In this document: piece by piece, positions 1 to 7,243 of the stretch
Position numbering within the stretch: the stretch's first letter is position 1
Layout: each line of letters opens with the position of its first letter
From: Clostridia bacterium
GTDB taxonomy: Bacteria > Bacillota > Clostridia > Christensenellales > Aristaeellaceae
DNA length: 64,000 nt
Direction: 5' to 3'
NCBI GenBank assembly: GCA_017428385.1
Contig: JAFRQX010000001.1
Span: 1 to 64,000, forward strand
Notes under the pieces: generated by a model
Told to the model about the DNA's origin: nothing
What the model saw: the letters and a program-made list of their open reading frames with translations, nothing else
The model's database searches: none
Translations under genes and position numbers: made by a program

Positions 1-28
1 CAAAAAAAGAAATGGGAGGAACAAAAAA

Positions 29-199
29 ATGGCAGACGTATTCAACAAGAACATGGAAGACATCGAGGTTATGGAAGTTTCTGAGGCTTCTCTTCTGGGT
101 GAGACCGCCGCGACCAGCGGTTCCAGCTCCTGCGGCAGCTGCTCCACCTGCGGCTCTACCAGCTGCATCAGCTGCGGTTCCGGTACGACTTCCGTCTAA
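29..199 (+). CDS. RiPP precursor peptide, thiazole/dehydroalanine (thiopeptide-like) type
   Basis: A 56-residue peptide starting at ATG 29 behind a strong GGGAGGA site. The first ~29 residues form an acidic leader (MADVFNKNMEDIEVMEVSE, then ASLLGETAAT) typical of leaders bound by RRE domains. The rest (from about Ser30) is almost only Ser, Cys, Gly and Thr with one Ile and a final Val: five Cys (35, 38, 41, 46, 49), each preceded by Ser or Thr or set in Gly-Ser spacing. Cys and Ser/Thr are the substrates of YcaO cyclodehydratases and LanB-type dehydratases, both encoded just downstream, so this is the likely substrate of the cluster. Leader/core cleavage is inferred. The core does not match the thiocillin, GE2270 or lactazole cores I know, so the product class (macrocyclic thiopeptide or linear azole/Dha peptide) is open. 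Confidence 0.88.
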   Translation: MADVFNKNMEDIEVMEVSEASLLGETAATSGSSSCGSCSTCGSTSCISCGSGTTSV

Positions 200-283
200 G
201 TCTTAACTGCTGAGGGGACGAAACAAATTCTTGAACAGCCGATCGCCCCCTTCGCCTCCCTGACACAATCGCGGATTCAATAA

Positions 284-301
284 TCTCCGCCGAGACGGAG
301 A
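284..301 (+). other. intergenic stem-loop between precursor and AgrD-like gene
   Basis: Inverted repeat TCTCCG (284-289) and CGGAGA (296-301) with a 6-nt loop. It is followed by A-rich sequence, not a T-run, so it is not a classical terminator. A stem here could stabilise the upstream precursor mRNA or lower read-through, as is common between RiPP precursors and enzyme genes; that role is inferred. Confidence 0.45.
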
Positions 302-346
302 AGATAATAAAAAACGAACTGAAATGATTGAAAGGAGAACAAAAAA

Positions 347-490
347 ATGAAGACCATGAACATTGGAAAGCAGATCATCGTGAAGGCGGCAGTCAAAATG
401 GCAGAGGCACAGGCAAACAGCTGCTGCGCCTGGTTTTGCTATCAGCCGAAGCAGCCCAAGGCCCTGAACAAGCTGAAGAAAACCAAGTAA
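347..490 (+). CDS. AgrD-like cyclic-lactone autoinducer family peptide (small ORF)
   Basis: A 47-residue ORF with a good Shine-Dalgarno (AAGGAG, 332-337). The N-terminal half is a basic amphipathic helix (MKTMNIGKQIIVKAAVKMAE), then AQANSCCAWFC, then a YQPKQPKALNKLKKTK tail. An amphipathic helix, a Cys-containing core with bulky hydrophobics, and a YQP-x-x-P-x-x-L tail is the layout of clostridial AgrD-type 'cyclic lactone autoinducer' peptides. No agrB, agrC or agrA is present in the window, so the processing enzyme would have to be elsewhere, or the peptide is a second RiPP substrate or toxin-like peptide. The gene lies between the azole-peptide precursor and its exporter, on the same strand. 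Assignment rests on pattern only. Confidence 0.6.
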   Translation: MKTMNIGKQIIVKAAVKMAEAQANSCCAWFCYQPKQPKALNKLKKTK

Positions 491-493
491 ACA

Positions 494-509
494 GGTCTCA
501 CGGGAGACC
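494..509 (+). other. short perfect hairpin after the AgrD-like gene
   Basis: GGTCTC (494-499), loop ACGG, GAGACC (504-509), starting 4 nt after the stop of the AgrD-like ORF. No T-run follows. Together with the stem at 284-301 it brackets the small gene, consistent with transcript processing or partial attenuation ahead of the exporter genes. Confidence 0.45.
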
Positions 510-534
510 AATAACAAACGGAAAGGCTGAGATT

Positions 535-1266
535 ATGATGAGTATTATTGATGTTCAGAACATCACGAAGAAATACGGCGAGAAAACGGTGCTGAATGAC
601 ATCAGCTTTGAAATTCCCGCTGGGGAAACGGTGGCTGTTGTGGGACCTAATGGAACCGGGAAAACCACATTGTTGGAGATTCTGATGACGATTCGGAAGG
701 TGAACAGCGGCACGGTGACGATCTTGGGAAAGAGCACCGATGAGCAGAAAAACGTGGATGCGATCCGCGCGAAGATCGGTGTGATGCTCCAGGAGGGCGG
801 CATGTACGCGTTTATCAAACTGAGGGAAGCACTGGATCTGTTCGCTGCCTTCTACTCTGTTGAGAAGGAAAAGATCGGCCGGCTGGTAGAGTATTTCGAA
901 CTGCAGCCCTATCTGAACACCAAGTATGAAAAACTCTCAGGCGGATGGAAACAGCGGTTCCTGCTGGCAATCGCATTTTTGCATGACCCGAATCTGGTTT
1001 TCCTGGATGAACCGACGACAGGCCTGGATCCCAAAGCCACGCAACTGGTGTGGGAAAAGATCCGGGGCGGCGTGCAGAAGGACAAGACAATCCTGCTGTC
1101 CACCCATTCAATGGAAGAAGTGGATAAGTTTTGCGACAGGGTGATCGTGCTGAACAAGGGCAAGATTGCCGCGAACGATTCCCCCGCGAACATTAAAAAG
1201 GCACTGGGCGTTGAGTTCTTCTCTGACGCGTATTTCAGGCTGGTGGAAGGAGGAGAAACACTGTGA
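535..1266 (+). CDS. ABC transporter ATP-binding protein (RiPP exporter)
   Basis: A 243-residue ATPase of the ABC-2/drug-export type. Walker A is GPNGTGKTT near residue 40, Walker B is LVFLDEPTTGLDP near residue 160, and the H-loop follows in STHSMEEV. The signature motif reads LSGGWKQR, with Trp where Gln or Met is usual. The start is ATG 535 behind GGAAAGG; an immediately following ATG at 538 is possible. Its end overlaps the permease start by 4 nt, so the two are translationally coupled and form one transporter. Position directly after the precursor genes points to export of, or self-protection against, the modified peptide. Confidence 0.85.
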   Translation: MMSIIDVQNITKKYGEKTVLNDISFEIPAGETVAVVGPNGTGKTTLLEILMTIRKVNSGTVTILGKSTDEQKNVDAIRAKIGVMLQEGGMYAFIKLREALDLFAAFYSVEKEKIGRLVEYFELQPYLNTKYEKLSGGWKQRFLLAIAFLHDPNLVFLDEPTTGLDPKATQLVWEKIRGGVQKDKTILLSTHSMEEVDKFCDRVIVLNKGKIAANDSPANIKKALGVEFFSDAYFRLVEGGETL

Positions 1267-2009
1267 AATTCTCCGCAAAATGTATCTGGAAACAATTCTG
1301 GTATGACCTGGTGATATTCTTCCGGGAACCCTTTTTTGCACTGCCGATCCTGCTTCTGCCGGGTGTATTCTTTGTGATCTATGCCGGATCCATGGCGAAG
1401 GACGCTGCAAGCATTGCTGGTTTCGCACAGTATCTGCCGATGTATATGATCCTGATTTCATTCCTTACAGTTTTCTTCAACATTGGTACGCAGTACGTGA
1501 CAGATAAGCAGAGCGGTATATTCAAGCGCCTGCTGCTGAGCCCTATAAGCCTGTTCAACGTGGTGCTGACCTATTCTCTGAGGGGCCTGCTGATCTCTAT
1601 TCTTGGCTTCTTTGAAATGATTGCGATCGCGGTGTTTGTGTTCAAAATTCCCATGAGCAGCCATATGGTACTGTTCTTCTTCACCTTCCTGGTGACGGTC
1701 ATTATCATGATGCTGCTGAGCCTGACGCTGCACGGCTTCTTCAAGAACAGCCGGCAGGTAATGCCTTTCACAATTATTGGCTTCCAGTATGTGCTGTTTG
1801 CCAGCGGAATGATTATGCCGGTTGAAAATATGCCGGTGGTACTGCGGTACTTTGTATATGCCAATCCTGTATACCACATGAACCAGATCCTGGTTCGCGT
1901 CTGGTACGGCGCGCCGCAGCAGATGATGAACATAGTCGCACTGGCGATCTGGGTTGTCATTTGCCTGGTGCTGATCCAGTTCCAGAAGGGTTTCGCGACA
2001 GATAAGTAA
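1263..2009 (+). CDS. ABC-2 type permease (RiPP exporter)
   Basis: A 248-residue membrane protein with about six hydrophobic segments (for example LPILLLPGVFFVIYAG, YMILISFLTVFFNIGT, MVLFFFTFLVTVIIMMLL and the C-terminal IVALAIWVVICLVLIQF). This matches the ABC-2 permease layout (YadH/DrrB type). The start is GTG 1263 overlapping the ATPase stop. It should pair with the upstream ATPase as a 2+2 exporter for the mature peptide. Confidence 0.82.
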   Translation: MKFSAKCIWKQFWYDLVIFFREPFFALPILLLPGVFFVIYAGSMAKDAASIAGFAQYLPMYMILISFLTVFFNIGTQYVTDKQSGIFKRLLLSPISLFNVVLTYSLRGLLISILGFFEMIAIAVFVFKIPMSSHMVLFFFTFLVTVIIMMLLSLTLHGFFKNSRQVMPFTIIGFQYVLFASGMIMPVENMPVVLRYFVYANPVYHMNQILVRVWYGAPQQMMNIVALAIWVVICLVLIQFQKGFATDK

Positions 2010-2034
2010 TGAGGAAAAGGTGGGAAATAGGAAA

Positions 2035-4548
2035 ATGGACGGCGTGAAACTGTTCCCTTACTGCCTGGAACGGAGCACGAATGTACCCAAGGACGCATTG
2101 AAGGCGATTGAGTGCCCGGAACTGCCAGAGGCAGCCGAAGCTTATCGGACTTCCGCAGCGCAGCTGCAGGCCATGGGAGAAGAAGGTGTCAAAACCCTGG
2201 AGCATGCTTACAGCCTGTGCCAGAACCCGGATTTCCTGAAAGCAAAGCGGAAGATGATGGGCGGAAAGACTGTGACCAACGGGGACAAATTCGCGGGCAG
2301 CGAGTATGAAGACCTGATCAACCGATACAACCGGAAGGTCGAGGAAACCCTGCGGGCTGAAGGAAAATACCGGATTCTTTTCGCAGAATGCCTGGACAGG
2401 AACAGAGACGCCATGCGGAGCTTTTTTGCAGATAATCCATACGTGCTGAGAACGCTGCCGCTGATCAACAAGGACTTTATTTTTAAGCTGAACAAATATC
2501 TGAATGTGCCGGTTAAACGGCATAATGCCGACATACGCAAGCTGGATCATCAGCTGATCCGCCTGTTTACCAGGGCAACGATGAAAACGAGCCCTTTCAG
2601 CTTCCTGACTTCCACATGCCTGTTTGACATGGAAAACGGAGAGCAGGGGAAAAGCGAAGGACTGCGCTCCCTGTGTGAGGCAAACAATTACATCATCAAG
2701 GCGATCTACGACTTTATTATCGAAAAACCGCATTTCGCCAGCCAGGTGAATTACCGCCTGAATGCCCACCAGGATTATGGAGAATGCTACATATTCCTGT
2801 ATCAACGGGACTATGAAAAAGGAAAAGTCTATAAGACTGTGGATGGCACCGTGAGGATGAGCAAAAGAGGCCTTGTTGAACTGATTGTTGAGCAATTCGG
2901 GAACAGGGTGTTCTCCTTTGGCGAGCTGCTGAGTCTTTTCACAGAGAACGGAATGGATGCTGACAAAGCGAAGAATATTATTCACCAGAAGCTGATCATG
3001 AACCATATCCTGACGCCGCATCTGTCCATTGACGACACAAAAGAAAATATCTTCCGTGAATTTGAGAGAAAAACTTCAGTGCTGACAGATGATGAGACAG
3101 GCACGCTGGAAAAAGTGCGCTGCCGGATAAGGGAGTATGAGACCCTGGTCGGGCAGTTTGAAGGAGCTGACTGGCGCAACCGCTTTACCGCAGTGGAAAG
3201 AATGGACCGGCTGGTAACCGAAATAGAAGAAATACTGAACAGGAAGTTCGTACACAACATCCTGCTGTATGAAGACAGTGTGTATGAAAAGCCCCGGAAA
3301 CCGATAACGACGGAAGACATAACAGAGACAGAGCTGGACAAGCTGCAGAAATACTTCCGGATCTTTGACCAGGGAATCCTGAGCTATGTGCTGTTCAGTG
3401 AGATGTTCCTGGAAAAATACGGAGACACCAGGATTCCGGCAGATGACCTGGACGTTTACAAGCTGTTTGTGGAAGCTTCCTCAAAGCTGACAAATGTATG
3501 GAAGGACAATTTCAGTGAGATCAGCTTTGACACAGGAGAGAAAATCAGGATTATCTCAGGACTGAAAAAGGAAATGTACGCGCGGATCCAGAGCAGCAAA
3601 GACCGGAAGGAACCGCAGGATCTGAAAGCATTCATAGATGAAGCGGCAGAAAAGCATCCTGAGATTTTCAATACGGATATTGACAGCGCCACCTTCTTCC
3701 TGCAGAAGGCGGAAGAAGCAGGCGAGCTGATCATTAATAAGGTATACAAAGGACAACTGCTGTTCTTTACCCGATTCCTGAAACTGTTTGACGCGGACAG
3801 AAGCAAAATAAGCGACTACAGCCGGTATTCCTTCGGGCCGAACCCCGCGGAAATCACGGAGAGCTTCGGTTTCAACGCTAATGTTCACGGAAAAATATTT
3901 GACAGGAGGCTGGTACTGAACCTGACGGACCAGAACGATCCGACAGAAAATGATATCCGGATCGGAGACTGCTATTTCTATTATGACCGGGGGAAAAAAC
4001 TGGTGAAGCTGGGGCATGATGCCCTTGGGGAAGTGAACGGAGCCTACCTGGGCAGCCTGGCATACAACCTGATGCCGATTCCCCTGCGGACAATCAACGG
4101 CATGCAGCCCTCCACCAGATTTGATACCGCGTTCCTGAACCTGTGGGAGAAGGAACGGAATGAAGGCCTGATTGCGGATCATATTCCGCGGACACAGTAC
4201 GGAAAAATCGTTTTTATCCGGGAACAGTACCTGCTGAACAGCATATACGACCTGAGCAAGCCGGCAGATGAACTGTACCTGGAAATCCTGGCGGACTTTA
4301 AGCAAAAGGGACTGCCGACACGGTTTTTTATCAGGCCTTACATCAATGGAGATGACTTTGACTTTTACAACATGGGGCGGACGGCCCTGAAACCCCAGTA
4401 CATTGATCTGAAGAGCCCGCTGCTGTTCCATGAACTGCTGCGGGAGCTGGAAAACCAGAAGCAGTTTGTGCTGGAAGAGATTTACCCGGACAACCGGGAA
4501 GACGAATACATTTACGAATACCAGACAGAACAGACACTGTACCGGTGA
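2035..4548 (+). CDS. LanB-type dehydratase, glutamylation domain (thiopeptide/goadsporin type)
   Basis: An 837-residue protein of the Lant_dehydr_N family, which glutamylates Ser/Thr of the precursor using Glu-tRNA(Glu) before elimination to dehydroalanine/dehydrobutyrine. The diagnostic stretch RATMKTSPFSFLTS lies near residue 185, where LanB proteins carry R-x-x-x-K-x-SPFS-x-x-TS. The C-terminal half keeps the family's TRFFIRPYINGDDFDFYNMG pattern. There is no SpaB_C elimination domain at the C-terminus; that function is on a separate gene (10302-11162), as in thiopeptide and goadsporin clusters. An in-frame GTG at 2020 is an alternative start; ATG 2035 has AGGTGG upstream. It is followed after 19 nt by the next cluster gene. 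Confidence 0.85.
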   Translation: MDGVKLFPYCLERSTNVPKDALKAIECPELPEAAEAYRTSAAQLQAMGEEGVKTLEHAYSLCQNPDFLKAKRKMMGGKTVTNGDKFAGSEYEDLINRYNRKVEETLRAEGKYRILFAECLDRNRDAMRSFFADNPYVLRTLPLINKDFIFKLNKYLNVPVKRHNADIRKLDHQLIRLFTRATMKTSPFSFLTSTCLFDMENGEQGKSEGLRSLCEANNYIIKAIYDFIIEKPHFASQVNYRLNAHQDYGECYIFLYQRDYEKGKVYKTVDGTVRMSKRGLVELIVEQFGNRVFSFGELLSLFTENGMDADKAKNIIHQKLIMNHILTPHLSIDDTKENIFREFERKTSVLTDDETGTLEKVRCRIREYETLVGQFEGADWRNRFTAVERMDRLVTEIEEILNRKFVHNILLYEDSVYEKPRKPITTEDITETELDKLQKYFRIFDQGILSYVLFSEMFLEKYGDTRIPADDLDVYKLFVEASSKLTNVWKDNFSEISFDTGEKIRIISGLKKEMYARIQSSKDRKEPQDLKAFIDEAAEKHPEIFNTDIDSATFFLQKAEEAGELIINKVYKGQLLFFTRFLKLFDADRSKISDYSRYSFGPNPAEITESFGFNANVHGKIFDRRLVLNLTDQNDPTENDIRIGDCYFYYDRGKKLVKLGHDALGEVNGAYLGSLAYNLMPIPLRTINGMQPSTRFDTAFLNLWEKERNEGLIADHIPRTQYGKIVFIREQYLLNSIYDLSKPADELYLEILADFKQKGLPTRFFIRPYINGDDFDFYNMGRTALKPQYIDLKSPLLFHELLRELENQKQFVLEEIYPDNREDEYIYEYQTEQTLYR

Positions 4549-4567
4549 AAACGAAAGGAAGAGAAGC

Positions 4568-5647
4568 ATGGATAAGCTGGCAGGGTTCCGGAAGATGAAC
4601 GTATTCTTTTTCGGAAATGAGGAGGAGAAGAGAGCGTTTTATCTGGAATGCATCTGTCCTTTCTTGGCAGCAAACCGAAAGGGACAGTATTACGCAACAC
4701 GGGACTGGAACGGTGGCCCGAACACGGAGATTGTTTATGCCGGAGAGCCGATTGACGTAAAGGCGTTGCGCCGTGAGATCCGCCGGTACTGCCGCGAGAA
4801 GAACCTGAGCTGGACGCCGGAGCAGATTCAGCAGAATCTGGCAAGCTATAAAAAGAACCAGAAAAACCTGCTGAAAATGGAGAAAAAGGACAGGGTTCCG
4901 ATCCTGGCAAGGAATCACCTGAAGGTGAAGGACGTCGAGCCGGACGAGGGCTATTACCGCCGGATATACAACAGCAGCGGACATGTGAAGCTGCATTTTG
5001 AAAGCAAGTTCCTGCTACAGCCGCTGATTGAGGAAGCGCTGAAGACGATAACGGACAAGCATGAGATGCTGCTGCTGGGAATGAAACTGTTCCAGATGAC
5101 GATGAAGCTTTACGACCAGGGAGAACAATATGCCAGCATGCTTTATTTCTCCAACACGGAAGGCTTCTTCGGCATTGCCCGGCAATACGGAAAGGAAAAA
5201 GCTTTTCGCCAGTATTTTGAAAACGAATACCTGAAGTATGATATGGCGCACTTTGATGAAATACATGCTTCGGAAGAATTGGAAGAACGGTTTGCCCAGG
5301 CTTGGAAACAGATATACAGGAAGTGCACGGAGCTGGTGGATGCCGGCGGACTTGCGGAAGACGGATACTGGCAGCTGAAGGATCAGGAAGCGCAGATGCA
5401 GCGGAATATCCGGGATATAGACAGCCCGTTCCACCAGGCGTTCCTGAGAGATAAACACCTGCATGAGATTGTGAGTGGAAAAGTGCACCTGACTTTCCGT
5501 TCGGTTACCAATATCCTGTATAACCTGATGCCGGCCCTGAACATTACTTTCCTGGAGAAACACTTCTGCAGTTACGCAATTGTAAGGTTCATTATGGAGA
5601 AATACCACACAAGCTGGCAGGAGATCATGGCAGAAAGGGTGATTTAA
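4568..5647 (+). CDS. SpaB_C-like protein, candidate thiopeptide pyridine synthase
   Basis: A 359-residue protein starting at ATG 4568 (AAAGGAAGAG upstream). Near residue 45 it has ATRDWNGGPNTEIVY, resembling the W-x-x-GPH region of TbtD/TclM-type pyridine synthases, which share the fold of the LanB elimination domain. The C-terminal RSVTNILYNLMPALNI stretch echoes the N-R/N-x-L region of that fold. Because 10302-11162 is a clearer elimination domain, this one is the better candidate for the [4+2] aza-cycloaddition enzyme. I see no hallmark that proves activity; a second partner subunit of the dehydratase is the alternative. It sits 3 nt before the next gene, so co-translation is likely. Confidence 0.5.
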   Translation: MDKLAGFRKMNVFFFGNEEEKRAFYLECICPFLAANRKGQYYATRDWNGGPNTEIVYAGEPIDVKALRREIRRYCREKNLSWTPEQIQQNLASYKKNQKNLLKMEKKDRVPILARNHLKVKDVEPDEGYYRRIYNSSGHVKLHFESKFLLQPLIEEALKTITDKHEMLLLGMKLFQMTMKLYDQGEQYASMLYFSNTEGFFGIARQYGKEKAFRQYFENEYLKYDMAHFDEIHASEELEERFAQAWKQIYRKCTELVDAGGLAEDGYWQLKDQEAQMQRNIRDIDSPFHQAFLRDKHLHEIVSGKVHLTFRSVTNILYNLMPALNITFLEKHFCSYAIVRFIMEKYHTSWQEIMAERVI

Positions 5648-5650
5648 GGC

Positions 5651-7228
5651 ATGAAGCTGACTTATGCAAGGAACTGTGATGTCTATTACGACACCCGGCA
5701 GGCGGCGATTGTACTGGCAAAGAGGGGTAATCACTTTCTGCTGAAGCGGCCGCGGGAAGATATGGAGACAATCCGGGACGTTATACGGATATGCGGCGGA
5801 GGTTGTGATATAGAGGATGCCTTCGAAACGGTTCCGGAGGAAAAACGGGGACAGTATTTTGCTTTTGCAAAGCTGTTGTGGCAGAAACGGATCCTGGTAG
5901 AGGACATGGGCAAAGAGGAAAAGCTGAACCCGGCCATTATGGATCTGCTGCGGAGCAATTATGACGCTGACCCGGAACTGATTCGCTACTGGACGGAGAC
6001 AGAACTACTGTTTGCCGGCCTGGAGGAGATCCGGCAGGCTATGGCAGGTTACGGCATTGCCTGCGGAAACTATGAAGGGATCGCAGCAGGAGGCGGAAAC
6101 AAACTGTACATCGGTGATTTCACCGCCGGTGAATGCCGAAAACTGCTGGATGGGAAGAATGCGGCGGTGCTGATCCGCGAAAGCGAAGGCACAACCTACA
6201 TGCTGTATATGGACCGGTTTGACGCGGAAAAATATGACCGGTTCCGCAGTTTTGAGTGGAAAGAGAGCAGCCGCTTTTATGCGAAGGAGAAAATGATCCC
6301 GATTCACCTGTTCATGCACTGCTGCGGCTGTATACGAAACAGTACGCATCCGGAGCTGCTGTGCCTGGCAGGAGACGGAACTCTGCAGAACTTCGGAATC
6401 GGCAGCTTATATACAGAAACGGCAGGGTATTACAACCGGGAACTGACACCGCGGAGAACTGCCAGGGAGGCTTTGACACAGATTGAGGTCCTGGCCGGGA
6501 GGACTCCATGGCTGGTAGAAGGATGCAACAAGAATAACCTGAAGACGAGACAGAGCCCGGTATGCAATTTTGAAATAGTGTTCGGAAGCGACTTTGGCGG
6601 GAAAAGCTATACGGCATATCACGAGGACTATGAATCTGCCGGAATCAAAGCCTTCTGCGAAGGCCTGGAGAAGATGCTGAAGGACGCGACCGGGAGCGTA
6701 TGGTGCTGCGGAAGCAGCAAAGAAGACTATTACGCCCGAGGATATATTTCGCTGCTGGAGAAACGGAATGGCTGTATTGAGGTAACAGAGCTGCCGGAGG
6801 AGGCGCTTGGAAGACTGCATTACCTGGAAGACCTGATCAAGGAAAAGGTGACGGTCTACTGGCGGCCTTCACAGGCAGAGGGAATCGGCGGGATTGTGCT
6901 GTGTGACGATGACGGAATGATCCTGTATGACGGTCCATACGGCTTTGATCCGGAGAAGAACCTGATGGAAGGCATCTGGCAGGTGACGGGCGAAGCGCAG
7001 ACGGGGAAAAAGGCGGACCGGACGGGCAGGCGGAAACTGACGGCGGAATATGACATTGCGCCGGTTGGACAGAAACTGCCTGAGGGAAAAAGCGCGGAGG
7101 AGACAATCCGGAAGCTGCAGCTTTTCTTCGGCGAAAAGGACAGGATCATTGACGAGAAGATCTGGGCATACCAGATCCAGATCCAGGATACGGGAATGCA
7201 CGTAGGCAAATTCTATTTTGTCCGGTAA
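5651..7228 (+). CDS. RRE-containing cyclodehydratase partner (ocin-ThiF-like)
   Basis: A 525-residue protein. Residues 1-80 have the layout of the leader-peptide-binding winged helix (RRE) at the N-terminus of TOMM E1/ocin-ThiF-like proteins: short strands, then an alternating 'DIEDAF...EEKRGQYFAFAKLLWQKRILVED' helix-turn-helix. The middle contains a Cys cluster (MHCCGCIRN, about residue 220) that could be the remnant of the E1-type metal site. The second half has two glycine-rich segments (FGGKSYTAYHEDY and WCCGSSKEDYYARG) that resemble degenerate YcaO 'A-G-x-x-x-x-A' helices, but I cannot assign them. Likely role: bind the precursor leader and present it to the YcaO enzyme encoded 15 nt downstream. 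Family membership is inferred from context and N-terminus. Confidence 0.55.
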   Translation: MKLTYARNCDVYYDTRQAAIVLAKRGNHFLLKRPREDMETIRDVIRICGGGCDIEDAFETVPEEKRGQYFAFAKLLWQKRILVEDMGKEEKLNPAIMDLLRSNYDADPELIRYWTETELLFAGLEEIRQAMAGYGIACGNYEGIAAGGGNKLYIGDFTAGECRKLLDGKNAAVLIRESEGTTYMLYMDRFDAEKYDRFRSFEWKESSRFYAKEKMIPIHLFMHCCGCIRNSTHPELLCLAGDGTLQNFGIGSLYTETAGYYNRELTPRRTAREALTQIEVLAGRTPWLVEGCNKNNLKTRQSPVCNFEIVFGSDFGGKSYTAYHEDYESAGIKAFCEGLEKMLKDATGSVWCCGSSKEDYYARGYISLLEKRNGCIEVTELPEEALGRLHYLEDLIKEKVTVYWRPSQAEGIGGIVLCDDDGMILYDGPYGFDPEKNLMEGIWQVTGEAQTGKKADRTGRRKLTAEYDIAPVGQKLPEGKSAEETIRKLQLFFGEKDRIIDEKIWAYQIQIQDTGMHVGKFYFVR

Positions 7229-7243
7229 AAGGAGGGATGAAAG

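Noticed and set aside
347..490. Complete agr quorum-sensing locus
   Set aside because: No AgrB-like protease, AgrC kinase or AgrA regulator is encoded in the window; only the peptide-like ORF is present.
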